Assembly: GCF_010682065.1 (NCBI RefSeq)
Contig: NZ_JAAGWG010000007.1
Span: 1 to 64,000, forward strand
Reading direction: 5' to 3'
Origin: Blastococcus saxobsidens
GTDB lineage: Bacteria > Actinomycetota > Actinomycetes > Mycobacteriales > Geodermatophilaceae
Length of the DNA: 64,000 nucleotides
Every line of letters begins with the position of its first letter. Within the stretch, counting starts at the first letter, position 1. Both the position numbers and the translations under genes were made by a program. Under the pieces are notes generated by a model. The model was not told the origin of the DNA and made no database searches. It saw only the letters and a program-made list of their open reading frames with translations. Below, piece after piece: positions 38,017 through 46,515 of this stretch.

Positions 38017-39450
38017 TCACCCGCCCGCCTCCAGCCGGGCCTTGAGCGCCGACGTGAAGCGAGCCCCGGTCATCCCGTCGACGACCCGGTGGTCGTAGGC
38101 CACCGAGACGTTGAGGATCGGCCGGATGACGATCTGGCCCTCCCGCACCACCGCCTGGTCGGAGAGGGACCCGACGAAGACGATGGCGCTCTGCGGGGCG
38201 TTGATGATGGGGGTCCCGGTGTCGATGCCGAAGGCCCCGAGGTTGGAGACGGTGATGGTCCCGTCCTTCGTGTCCTCAGCCGTCAGCCGTCCCTCCCTGG
38301 CCCGCGCCGCCAGGGCCTTGACCCCAGCGGCGACCTCTTCGATCCGGAGGTCCTGGGCGTTGCGCAGGACGGGCACCAACAACCCGCGGTCGGTGGCCAC
38401 CGCGATGGAGACGTTGACGTCGCCGTAGCGGAGGATCTCCTCCCCCGTGAAGCTGGCGTTGACCTCCGGCACCTCGCGGGCGGTCAGCGCGGTGGCCGAG
38501 ACCAGGAGGTCGGTGTAGGTCACCCCCGCGCCCTCGTACTTCAGCCGCTTGTAGCGCGCGACGAGTGCTCCGGCGTCGAGGCTGACCTGCTGCACGAACT
38601 GCGGGATCTCCTGCCAGCTCCGCGTCATCGCCCCGGCCATGGCCCGGGTGACGCCACGGACCGGGATCCGCTCGGTGATCCGTGCCGGCCCGGTGCTCCG
38701 GCCCGCCGGGGCCGGTGCCGCAGCCGGTTCCGCCGCCTGACCGCCGCTGCGCTGTGCGGCCTCGCGGACGTCCCGGACGCGGATGACGCCGCGGTTGCCC
38801 GATCCGGTCACCCGCGAGAGGTCGACGCCGAGTTCCCGGGCGACCTTCCGCGCCTTGGGCACCGCGCGCACCCGTCCGTCCCCGCTCCCGAGCGGCGGCG
38901 CGGATCCCTCCGCCGGCACGGACCCCGCGGCCGTCGTGGCGGCGCTCGGGTCCGCGGCCGTGGGCGGGCCGGACGAGGGCGGGGGCAGCGGTGGCGCCTC
39001 CTCCTGGTCGCGGGCGGCCGGGCCCGGTTCCGCCACGGACGTCCCCGCCGGCCGGGGGGCGTCCGGAGCCGGCTGGGGGACGTCGGCGGCCGGCGCGGGG
39101 GCAGCGGGGACCGGCGGGGGGACGTCGACGGGTTCGCCGTCCTCGCCGACCTCGACGGCACCGGCGGGCTGCGAGCTGAGAAAGGCGTCGACGTCCGCGT
39201 CCGACACCGAGGCGCCGGCCTCGGCGATCACCGCGAGCGGGGTTCCGACGTCCAGGTCGGTGCCGGCCGGCGCGAGGATCCGGAGCAGGACGCCGTCCTG
39301 CTTCGCCTCCACCTCGCTCACCATCTTGTCGGTCTCGACCTCGTAGAGCACGTCGCCCAGGGAGAAGTCCTGCCCCTGCTGCCGTCGCCAGACCGTGACG
39401 ATCCCCGTCTCCATGGTCTGCCCCAAGCGGGGCAGCCGAATGATCTGCAT
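38017..39450 (-). CDS. dihydrolipoamide acyltransferase E2 component
   Basis: 477 aa from ATG 39450; the longer frame is a shadow of the hydrolase gene. One lipoyl domain with Lys42 in ETDKMVSEVEA, a Pro/Ala-rich linker (about 95-190), an E3-binding domain (VPKARKVARELGVDLSRVTG), and the trimer-forming catalytic domain ending in YDHRVVDGMTGARF with the His-x3-Asp-Gly motif. No E3 (lipoamide dehydrogenase) gene is in the window, so the complex must borrow one. Confidence 0.94.
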   Translation of the reverse strand: MQIIRLPRLGQTMETGIVTVWRRQQGQDFSLGDVLYEVETDKMVSEVEAKQDGVLLRILAPAGTDLDVGTPLAVIAEAGASVSDADVDAFLSSQPAGAVEVGEDGEPVDVPPPVPAAPAPAADVPQPAPDAPRPAGTSVAEPGPAARDQEEAPPLPPPSSGPPTAADPSAATTAAGSVPAEGSAPPLGSGDGRVRAVPKARKVARELGVDLSRVTGSGNRGVIRVRDVREAAQRSGGQAAEPAAAPAPAGRSTGPARITERIPVRGVTRAMAGAMTRSWQEIPQFVQQVSLDAGALVARYKRLKYEGAGVTYTDLLVSATALTAREVPEVNASFTGEEILRYGDVNVSIAVATDRGLLVPVLRNAQDLRIEEVAAGVKALAARAREGRLTAEDTKDGTITVSNLGAFGIDTGTPIINAPQSAIVFVGSLSDQAVVREGQIVIRPILNVSVAYDHRVVDGMTGARFTSALKARLEAGG

Positions 39451-39452
39451 CC

Positions 39453-40352
39453 TCAGACTCCGACCTCTCGCTGAACGGTGGATGGGGCGTTCGGGGACAG
39501 TGCCGGACCGCCGGTGCTCCGCAGGAAGCGCAGGACGGCCGACACGGTCTCGTAGGGCTGCTCCAGGACCACGGCGTGACCGCCGCGGGGCAGGACGCGG
39601 AGCCGCGCACCGGGGATGGCGTCCGCCAGTTCCACGGCCAGGTCCACGGTGGTGAGCACGTCCTCGGCGCCGACGAGGACCAGGACGGGGACCGCGAGGT
39701 CGCCCAACCAGCTCCGGGCGTCGAAGTCGTCGAGCGCGCGCGCCTGCGCCCGCAACCCCGCGGGCCCGGCGGCTGCCCCCGCGGCGTTCGCCCGGGTCAG
39801 CGCGAGCACCCGCTCCTCGTCGCTGCAGGCGGCGGGGGTGAACATCCAGGGCAGCGCGGCGGTCTCCGCGACCTGCCGGTCGACGTCGGCGTCGGCCAGC
39901 GCCAGCCGGGCGCGTGTCCACAGCCGCTGCACCGGGCTGCGCCGGGCGCTGGTGCTCAGCAGCAGGAGCGCTGAGACGACGCCGGGGTGGCGGTGCGCCA
40001 CCTCCTGCGCCACCGCGCCGCCCATGGACCAGCCGAGCACGGCCGCCGGGCCCAGCCCGGCCGAGCGCACGACCGCCGCCACGTCGTCGGCCATGCCGGC
40101 GACGCTGACCTCGCCGCGCGAGTCACCCACGGCGTCCAGGCCCCGGTTGTCCAGGGTGATGCACGAGAAGCGGCTGGTCAGCCGTGGCAGCACGCCCGAC
40201 CAGACCAGCGCCGGCTGCCCCCAGCCGGCGACCAGCACGAGCGGCGGCCCCTGTCCGTCGACCCAGAAGCGCACGCCCCCCGGGGTGGTCCCCGCCCGCA
40301 CGCCGTCACCCGTCTCCGGCACGGCCCCCGTCCCGACCTGGATGCCGGTCAC
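39453..40352 (-). CDS. alpha/beta hydrolase
   Basis: 299 aa from a GTG that overlaps the upstream SDR stop (GTGA). Nucleophile elbow GWSMGGAVA with Ser109; oxyanion block VLVAGWGQ; LDNRGLDAVGD; acid near VGAEDVLTT; catalytic His in LPRGGHAVVLEQP. It ends 2 bp before the E2 gene. In some acetoin operons an alpha/beta-hydrolase domain is fused to E2 (AcoC); here it is a separate, adjacent gene. Confidence 0.9.
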   Translation of the reverse strand: MTGIQVGTGAVPETGDGVRAGTTPGGVRFWVDGQGPPLVLVAGWGQPALVWSGVLPRLTSRFSCITLDNRGLDAVGDSRGEVSVAGMADDVAAVVRSAGLGPAAVLGWSMGGAVAQEVAHRHPGVVSALLLLSTSARRSPVQRLWTRARLALADADVDRQVAETAALPWMFTPAACSDEERVLALTRANAAGAAAGPAGLRAQARALDDFDARSWLGDLAVPVLVLVGAEDVLTTVDLAVELADAIPGARLRVLPRGGHAVVLEQPYETVSAVLRFLRSTGGPALSPNAPSTVQREVGV

Positions 40353-41092
40353 GCGCGGTAGCTGTCCGGGCCGGCCCGCGACACGACGATCTCGGGGACC
40401 ACCGCCCTGGCCGACATCCGCAGCAGCGCCTCGGCCATCTCCACCACGTCGGCGACGGAGATCATGGTCTCCGGCGGGATCTCGCCCTGCACCCACGCGC
40501 TCATGTCCGTGTCGACGTAGGCGGGTGCGATGGCGGTCGCGGAGACACCCCCCGCCGACTCCTCGACGTTCACCGAGCGGCAGATCGAGAGGAGGGCCGC
40601 CTTGGCCGCCCCGTAGGCGGCCAGCCCCGGTTCGGCGTAGATACCGCCGATCGACGCGAGCGCCACGATCCGGGACCCGTGCACGGGCTCCGCCGCAGCC
40701 GCCGCGCGCAGCTGCGGGAGGGCCCGGGATATGGCGAAGAACGCAGCCCTGGTGTTGACCGCGAACTGCTTGTCATAGCGGCTGAGGGGGTAGTCCGCGA
40801 TGGGTCCGGCGGAGCCGACGCCCGCCGCCAGGACGAGCGCGGTCATGCTGCCGTACGACTGCTCGTGCGCGTCCACCATGCGGGCGATGTCGTCCTCCGA
40901 GGCCATGTCCCCCGGCGCGATCCGCACCTCGTCGGCGCCGGCGGCCTGCAGCACCTCGGCGACCCGCTCGAGGTCCGCTTCGCGCCGGGCCGCGATGGTG
41001 AGGCCGTATCCGCGCTCCGCCAGGCGCACGGCGATCCCGCGGCCGATGCCCCGGGTCGCCCCCGTGACGAGTGCGGTCTTGATGTCTGGCAT
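40349..41092 (-). CDS. short-chain dehydrogenase/reductase
   Basis: 247 aa from ATG 41092, ribosome site GGAGGAG. Cofactor loop TGATRGIG (10-17), then ARREAD with Arg36-Arg37, which favours NADP(H). Catalytic Ser147, Tyr160 and Lys164 (YGAAK). First gene behind operator-like site B and translationally coupled to the hydrolase, so it heads the SDR-hydrolase-E2-E1-ACAD-kinase operon. Confidence 0.9.
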   Translation of the reverse strand: MPDIKTALVTGATRGIGRGIAVRLAERGYGLTIAARREADLERVAEVLQAAGADEVRIAPGDMASEDDIARMVDAHEQSYGSMTALVLAAGVGSAGPIADYPLSRYDKQFAVNTRAAFFAISRALPQLRAAAAAEPVHGSRIVALASIGGIYAEPGLAAYGAAKAALLSICRSVNVEESAGGVSATAIAPAYVDTDMSAWVQGEIPPETMISVADVVEMAEALLRMSARAVVPEIVVSRAGPDSYRA

Positions 41093-41130
41093 GAGTTCTC
41101 CTCCCGGCACCGGCGAGCGCCGATGAACCA

Positions 41131-41144
41131 CCCGACTCGTCGGT
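41131..41144. promoter_or_regulatory. TetR-type operator-like site B
   Basis: CCCGACTCGTCGGT: half-sites CCGAC and GTCGG with 2-bp spacer, 39 bp before the SDR start and after the ABC-operon terminator. No convincing -35/-10 pair was found next to it. Confidence 0.5.
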
Positions 41145-41187
41145 CGGTGTGTTCGCGGACGCCGGTCCCCTGGATTGCGGGGCCGAG

Positions 41188-41214
41188 GGGCGGGCCGCCG
41201 ACGGCGGCCCGCCC
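41188..41214 (-). terminator. terminator of the ABC-importer operon
   Basis: A 12-bp perfect GC stem with a 3-nt loop, 3 bp after the permease stop codon, before site B. It separates the transporter unit from the SDR-headed operon. Confidence 0.8.
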
Positions 41215-41217
41215 GGA

Positions 41218-42249
41218 TCACTTGCGCCGGGTGGTCACGAAGCCGGCCGCGAAGACGGCGAACAGGAGCAGCAGCCCGCGCACGACGTACTGCCAGAACG
41301 TCTCCACGCCGAGCAGGCTCAGCCCGTTGCTGATGACGCCGATGAGCAGCACCCCGATCACCGTGCCCAGGATGTGGAAGCGCCCCGGCCGCAGCGTCGA
41401 GGCGCCGATGAAGGCAGCCGCGAAGGCGTCGAGCAGGTAGGTGTCGCCGACGCCCTGGGGCCGCCCCACGCCCAGGTTCGCCGCGACGACCATGCCCCCG
41501 AGGGCCGCGCAGGTCGCGGCGATGCCGAGGGCGATCATCGCGTAGCGGCGCACGGGGATGCCGGAGAGCCGGGCGGCCTCGCTGTTGCTCCCGATCGCGT
41601 ACATGTGCCGCCCGGGCTCGGTCTGCTCGAGGAACACGTAGAGCAGCACCGCGACGAGGATGAGGAAGACGACAGGGTTCGGGACGGGCCCGACCTTGCC
41701 CTGCCCGAAGTCCAGGAACGTCTGCGGGATGCCGGACAGGACGGTCTGGGACTCGGACACCCCGAGCACAGCGCCGGTGAGGATGGACCCCATCGCCAAG
41801 GTCTCGATGAACGCCGAGATGCCCAGGTAGCTGACCAGCACCCCGTTCAGGACCCCGATCAGGGCGGCGATGCCCAGGACGATCACGAGCACGAGCCAGG
41901 CGTTCGAGATGAGGCCGTCCGCCAGCCACTTGGTCGCCAGGTAGCCCCCGAGCGTCGCCATCCCGGCGATGCTGAGGTCGAACAGCCCCATCGACAGGGC
42001 GACCGTCAGGCCGAGGGCGAGCATCCCCAGGATGGCGACCTGGTTGAGGATGTTGAAGAAGTTGTCGCTGGTCGCGAAGGAGTCCGGCCGCAGCACCGTG
42101 AACACGATGATCAGGACGACGAGGCTGCCGATGGTGCCCCACCGGCTCAGCGCGGTGAAGGCACGGTCGGAGAGCGCCGGCCGACGGTCGGCCACGTCCG
42201 GCGCAGCGGTGTGGTCGACCACGGAGTCGGACACGCTGTTACTGGTCAA
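41218..42249 (-). CDS. ribose-type ABC importer permease
   Basis: 343 aa, about ten membrane helices of the BPD_transp_2 (RbsC) family. The cytoplasmic coupling segment is GSNSEAARLSGIPVRRYAM (about 215-235), the usual EAA-like loop of this family. TTG start at 42249 with GGGAGC 6 nt upstream, overlapping the ATPase stop by 11 nt. Only one permease gene, so a homodimer is expected. Confidence 0.9.
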   Translation of the reverse strand: MTSNSVSDSVVDHTAAPDVADRRPALSDRAFTALSRWGTIGSLVVLIIVFTVLRPDSFATSDNFFNILNQVAILGMLALGLTVALSMGLFDLSIAGMATLGGYLATKWLADGLISNAWLVLVIVLGIAALIGVLNGVLVSYLGISAFIETLAMGSILTGAVLGVSESQTVLSGIPQTFLDFGQGKVGPVPNPVVFLILVAVLLYVFLEQTEPGRHMYAIGSNSEAARLSGIPVRRYAMIALGIAATCAALGGMVVAANLGVGRPQGVGDTYLLDAFAAAFIGASTLRPGRFHILGTVIGVLLIGVISNGLSLLGVETFWQYVVRGLLLLFAVFAAGFVTTRRK

Positions 42250-43786
42250 CGCTGCTCCCGAATGACATGCGGAGGATGGCTGCGACGGTCAGGTCGTCGC
42301 CGGTGAGTTCGCCGACGATCCGTCCCCCGTGCAGGACGACGACCCGGTCGCAGAGCCGCACCAGCTCCTCCACCTCGGTCGAGGTGAAGATGACTGGGGC
42401 GCCGGACGAGGCCAGCTCCCGCGCGAGGGCGTAGATCTCGGACTTGGCGTGCACGTCGACCGCCGCCGTCGGCGAGTCGAGCAGGTAGACGTCGGACTGC
42501 CGGACGAGCCACCGGCCGATGACCACCTTCTGCGCGTTCCCCCCGCTCAAGGAGCTGATGGACGTCTCCAGGGACGGGGTCTTGACCTGCAGCCGTTTCA
42601 TGACCGACGCCAGGGTCTGGCGTTCCGACCGCCGGCTCATGAGGCGGGTGACGACATCGGTGCGGAACCGGTCGGTCGCCGCAAGGGTCGCGTTCTCCCG
42701 GACCGACATGTCGGGCACGAGCCCGTGCGCCTGCCGGTCGCGCGGTACGAGGGCCACACCCGACCGGACGGCGCGCCGGGGGGAACCGACGTCGAGCCGC
42801 TTCCCGCGCAGGAGCACCGAGCCGCCGGCCCGCCGGAGGCCGAAGAGCGCCTCGACCAGGGCCTCGGATCCCTCCCCGGGCAGGCTGGCGACCCCCAGCA
42901 CCTCCCGCTCCCGGACGTCGAACGAGACGTCGTGCAGCCCTGCCGCCGACAGGCCGCTCACCTCCAGCACGGGGGGCCCGATCTCCTCCGTGGCCCGGGT
43001 GATCTCCGCGAGCGCCTTCTCCGGTCCGACGAGGTGGTCGACGAGCGCGTCGTGGTCGAGCTCCGCACGGTCCCAGCTCCCCACCAGGCGGCCGTCACGC
43101 ATCACCGTGATCCGGTCGCAGATCTGGAAGACCTCACCGAGCCGGTGCGTCACGTAGACGAAGCCGATGCCCTCCGCCGCGAGCTGCCGCATCTGGCCGA
43201 ACAGGCGCTCCACCTCGTCCGGCAGGAGGGCCGCCGTCGGCTCGTCGAGGATGACGACGCGCGCGTCCCCGGCCAGCGCCTTCGCCAGGGACACCAGCGC
43301 GACCTCGTGCGGGGACAGGTCCCGCACCAGCACGTCGGGCTTGCGTTCCACCCCGACCCGGGCCAGCACCTGCCGGACCCGCTCCCGCGACCGCTTCCAG
43401 TCGACCAGGACCCCGGCACGGCGATACATGCCCTCGGTCAGGAGCACGTTCTCGAGGATGGACAGGTCGGTCACGAGGTTGCCGTGCTGGTGGACGACGC
43501 TGATGCCCGCGGCCCGGGCGACGTGCGGCGTCCGCATCTCCATCTCGGTCCCCCCGACGGAGATCGATCCGCCGTCCACCCCGATCGCGCCGGCGACCGC
43601 CTTGATCAGCGTGGACTTGCCCGCTCCGTTCTCCCCGAGGAGCGCATGGATCTCCCCCTCGCGCAGCGTGAAGTCCATGTGGTCCAGCGCTCGCTGGCCC
43701 GGGTAGTCCTTGACCAGCCCCCGCACGTCCAGGAGCGGGCCGGGGCGGTCGGTCGTCGACCGCCCCGGCGTCGTCGTCGAGGCCAC
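42239..43786 (-). CDS. ribose-type ABC importer ATPase (tandem domains)
   Basis: 515 aa with two nucleotide-binding domains. The first has Walker A GENGAGKST (51-59) and Walker B VVILDEPTAALL. The second has a degenerate Walker A (ASLPGEGSEALVE) but keeps the signature SLSGGNAQK, the RbsA pattern with one active site. GTG start 2 bp after the binding-protein stop, with no good ribosome site; a 12-bp hairpin covers codons 6-16, so the true start could lie further in. Confidence 0.9.
   Translation of the reverse strand: MASTTTPGRSTTDRPGPLLDVRGLVKDYPGQRALDHMDFTLREGEIHALLGENGAGKSTLIKAVAGAIGVDGGSISVGGTEMEMRTPHVARAAGISVVHQHGNLVTDLSILENVLLTEGMYRRAGVLVDWKRSRERVRQVLARVGVERKPDVLVRDLSPHEVALVSLAKALAGDARVVILDEPTAALLPDEVERLFGQMRQLAAEGIGFVYVTHRLGEVFQICDRITVMRDGRLVGSWDRAELDHDALVDHLVGPEKALAEITRATEEIGPPVLEVSGLSAAGLHDVSFDVREREVLGVASLPGEGSEALVEALFGLRRAGGSVLLRGKRLDVGSPRRAVRSGVALVPRDRQAHGLVPDMSVRENATLAATDRFRTDVVTRLMSRRSERQTLASVMKRLQVKTPSLETSISSLSGGNAQKVVIGRWLVRQSDVYLLDSPTAAVDVHAKSEIYALARELASSGAPVIFTSTEVEELVRLCDRVVVLHGGRIVGELTGDDLTVAAILRMSFGSSVDQ
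43739..43769 (-). promoter_or_regulatory. hairpin between binding-protein and ATPase genes
   Basis: A 12-bp perfect stem (43739-43750 with 43758-43769), 7-nt loop, starting 18 nt after the binding-protein stop. Such hairpins in importer operons protect the upstream mRNA or attenuate downstream genes, giving excess binding protein. It falls inside the predicted ATPase reading frame. Confidence 0.6.
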
Positions 43787-43787
43787 G

Positions 43788-44849
43788 TCAGCTACCGATC
43801 TGACCCGGGAAGTACGCGCAGTCGTCCCAGTTCGGGAACTCGCCCTCCGCCGGGACCGTCTCCCGCGTGATCAGGCACGGCTTCATGTAGATGACGTTGC
43901 TCTCCAGCTCGCCACCCTGCAGCAGGCAGTTGGCCGTGGTCACGGCCTGCTCCCCCATCGGCTCGAACGGGTTGGCCGGCTCCATGATGTAGGGCGAGCC
44001 CGAGCGGATGAGGTCCCAGGCGAAGGGGTTGCCGTCGAAGCCGACGATGATGATCTCGTCCTCGAGTCCGGCCTCCTGCACGGCGCGCACGGCCGGCGGC
44101 GCGAGCTCGTCCCAGCCGAGCCAGATGGCGTCGATGTCCTTGTCGGCCTGCAGGAAGTTCGTGATCTGGGCGTAGGCGTCGTCCACCTGGCCCGGCACCT
44201 TCACCTCGATCTCCCGTGCGATCTCCACGTTCTTCGCCTCGTCCATCACCGCGTGGAAGCCGGCGTCGCGGTCCCGCAGGGCCTGCAGCACGGTCCAGTT
44301 GAGCTTGAGCACCCGGCTGCCGTCCTCGAGCCGGTTGACCATCTCCTGGGTGATGAGCGAGCCGTTCACCGTCTCGTTGGTGCCGATCTCGGCGTCGACA
44401 CCGGGCGCCGCGCCGCCGTAGATGGAGACGAAGGGGACCCCCGCGGCCTCGGCGGCCTGGATGACCGGGCCCATCTGGTCGTTGGGCGAGGAGTTGTTGA
44501 CGAGCAGGTCCACACCGCGCTGGAGGAGGTTCTCCGCCGCGTTGTTGGTGGCGTTCTGGTCCCCCTGGCCGTCGAAGACCTCGACGGTCCAGCCGCGCTC
44601 CTCCGCGGCCCTCTCGAAGTTGTCGGCGATGCGGGCGATGCTCGGCGAGTTGAGGTTCACCGCCACGAGGCCGACCGTCACGTCCTCGACGTCCTCGCTG
44701 CAGTCGCCCGATCCCGCGGCTCCCTGCCCCTGGGGGGCTGCCGACCCGCCGCCCGACGACGACTGGTCGCTCTCCGCACCGCTCGTGCAGGCGGTGAGCA
44801 GGCACGCGGCCACCACGGCGGTGCCGAACGTCCTGAGGTTGACCTTCAT
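43788..44849 (-). CDS. substrate-binding lipoprotein of the ribose-type importer
   Basis: 353 aa from ATG 44849 with AAGGAG upstream; the long frame is a shadow. Signal peptide with lipobox LLTAC, lipidated Cys21, then a Ser/Gly linker (to about 48) and a periplasmic-binding-protein type 1 fold (LVAVNLNSPSIARI, then VDLLVNNSSPND, then VGFDGNPFAWDLI). The family covers sugars, autoinducer-2 and other small polar compounds, so the ligand is open. Given the cluster, a polyhydroxylated or cyclic organic acid is plausible. Confidence 0.92.
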   Translation of the reverse strand: MKVNLRTFGTAVVAACLLTACTSGAESDQSSSGGGSAAPQGQGAAGSGDCSEDVEDVTVGLVAVNLNSPSIARIADNFERAAEERGWTVEVFDGQGDQNATNNAAENLLQRGVDLLVNNSSPNDQMGPVIQAAEAAGVPFVSIYGGAAPGVDAEIGTNETVNGSLITQEMVNRLEDGSRVLKLNWTVLQALRDRDAGFHAVMDEAKNVEIAREIEVKVPGQVDDAYAQITNFLQADKDIDAIWLGWDELAPPAVRAVQEAGLEDEIIIVGFDGNPFAWDLIRSGSPYIMEPANPFEPMGEQAVTTANCLLQGGELESNVIYMKPCLITRETVPAEGEFPNWDDCAYFPGQIGS

Positions 44850-44970
44850 GGAGGAACTCCTTCGTTCCGCGGCCGGGACGGCCGGGTGGGTGTGCCGGAC
44901 CGGCGCGCGAGTCGCCGGTTGGGTTGGTGCGGGGACCGTCACGGCGGGGCCGCGACGGGAACTGCCTGGA

Positions 44971-46515
44971 CTACGGGGTCCGCATGAGGGCCTTGAGGAC
45001 CTTGCCCCCGGGATTGCGGGGCAGTTCTGACCGGAAGTGCACCGTCCTGGGGGCCTTGAAGGCCGCCAGCCGGCTCCGGCAGAAGTCGGTGATCTCCTCG
45101 GCCGTCGCCTCGGTCCCCTGCCGCAGGACCACGTGCGCGGCGACGGTCTCGCCGTAGACGGGATCGGGTACGCCGAGCACCGCCGCCTCGAGGACGGCGG
45201 GGTGCTGGTGCAGCACGTCCTCGACCTCGATGCAGTAGATCGACTCACCGCCGCGCTTGATGACGTCCTTGAGCCGGTCCTGCAGGATCACGAAACCGTC
45301 CTCCAGGCGGGCGGCGTCGCCGGTGCGGAACCAGCCGTCCTCGTCCGTCAGCGGCCGGAGCGAGGAGGGCGCCCAGTAGCCGGATGCGACCTGCGGCCCC
45401 CGGACGGCGATCTCGCCGGTCTCCCCCGGCGGGACCTCCTCCCCCGTCGACGGGTCGACCAGCCGCAGCTCGGTGATGGGCAGGGGCCGACCGACGCTGC
45501 TGGGGTGCGCCAGCGCGTCCGCGCCGCCGAGGTAGGTGATCATCGAGCAGGTCTCGGTCAGCCCGTAGCCGTTGCCGAACGTGGCGTCCGGCAACGCCGC
45601 CACCAACCGGTCGAGCAGCGCCGTGGGCATCGGGGCTCCGCCGTAGGCGGCCAGCCGGAGTGTCCGGAGGGCCTCGGGCCGGTCCGACGCGGCGTCGAGG
45701 ATGCGCCACCACATCGTGGGCGCCCCCACCGTCGTCGTGACCCCGTGCTGCTCCACGAGGTCGACCACCCGGGCGGGGTCGAAGCCGTCGAGCAGCACCC
45801 CGGTCATCCCGCGGTGCACCACGGGCACCGTCTGCGAGTTGAGCCCGGTGACGTTGAACTGCGGCACCATGATCAGCTCGACGTCGTCCGTGCGCCGGCC
45901 GAGCACGAGCGTGCAGGTGCCGCTGTTCTGCACCGCGTTGCGATGCGAGAGCACCACGCCCTTGGGGCGGCCGGTCGTCCCGGACGTGTACATGATCTGG
46001 GCCGGGCTGTCCGCGGTGAGAGCTCCCGTGGGCACCGGTGCGGCCGCACCGGAGGCGAGGTACCGCCCGGTGGCCGGGTCCTCGTGGGCCACCTCGACCG
46101 CTGCCTCCCTGCCGATGTGCGCCGCGGCGTCCTCGCGGCCGCTGCCGGCCAGGAGCACCCGCGGTCGCGCGTCGAGGACCAGGCGGCTCATCTCGTCGGG
46201 ATGCAGCCGGTTGTTCAACGGGACGACGACCCCGCCGGCCGTCCAGACCGCCCAGACCGCGACCGTGTACGGGACGCCGTTCCCCGAGAGCAGCGCCACC
46301 CGGTCCCCGGGCTCGACACCGGCACCGACCAGCCGTCCGGCCAGCTCGTCGACCTCGGCTGCGAACCCCGACCAGGTGAGGGACCGGTGGGAGTCCACGA
46401 ACGCGGTCCTGTCCGGCACCTCCGCCACCGTCCGGTGGAGCATGTCGACGAGGTGGGCGGGCAGGTCGGCGTCGTACTCGCGCACGCGACCGGCGGGACG
46501 GACGGGGACTGTCAC
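44971..46515 (-). CDS. acyl-CoA ligase (AMP-binding family)
   Basis: 514 aa adenylate-forming enzyme that activates a carboxylic acid to its CoA thioester. P-loop MYTSGTTGRPKGVV, A5 motif GNGYGLTETCSM, A7/A8 hinge DGWFRTGD and RLKDVIKRGGESIY, and C-terminal catalytic Lys in NPGGKVLKALMR. GTG start overlapping the upstream ligase stop (GTGA). Two coupled ligases suggest two acids, or two stages, in the pathway. Confidence 0.92.
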   Translation of the reverse strand: MTVPVRPAGRVREYDADLPAHLVDMLHRTVAEVPDRTAFVDSHRSLTWSGFAAEVDELAGRLVGAGVEPGDRVALLSGNGVPYTVAVWAVWTAGGVVVPLNNRLHPDEMSRLVLDARPRVLLAGSGREDAAAHIGREAAVEVAHEDPATGRYLASGAAAPVPTGALTADSPAQIMYTSGTTGRPKGVVLSHRNAVQNSGTCTLVLGRRTDDVELIMVPQFNVTGLNSQTVPVVHRGMTGVLLDGFDPARVVDLVEQHGVTTTVGAPTMWWRILDAASDRPEALRTLRLAAYGGAPMPTALLDRLVAALPDATFGNGYGLTETCSMITYLGGADALAHPSSVGRPLPITELRLVDPSTGEEVPPGETGEIAVRGPQVASGYWAPSSLRPLTDEDGWFRTGDAARLEDGFVILQDRLKDVIKRGGESIYCIEVEDVLHQHPAVLEAAVLGVPDPVYGETVAAHVVLRQGTEATAEEITDFCRSRLAAFKAPRTVHFRSELPRNPGGKVLKALMRTP

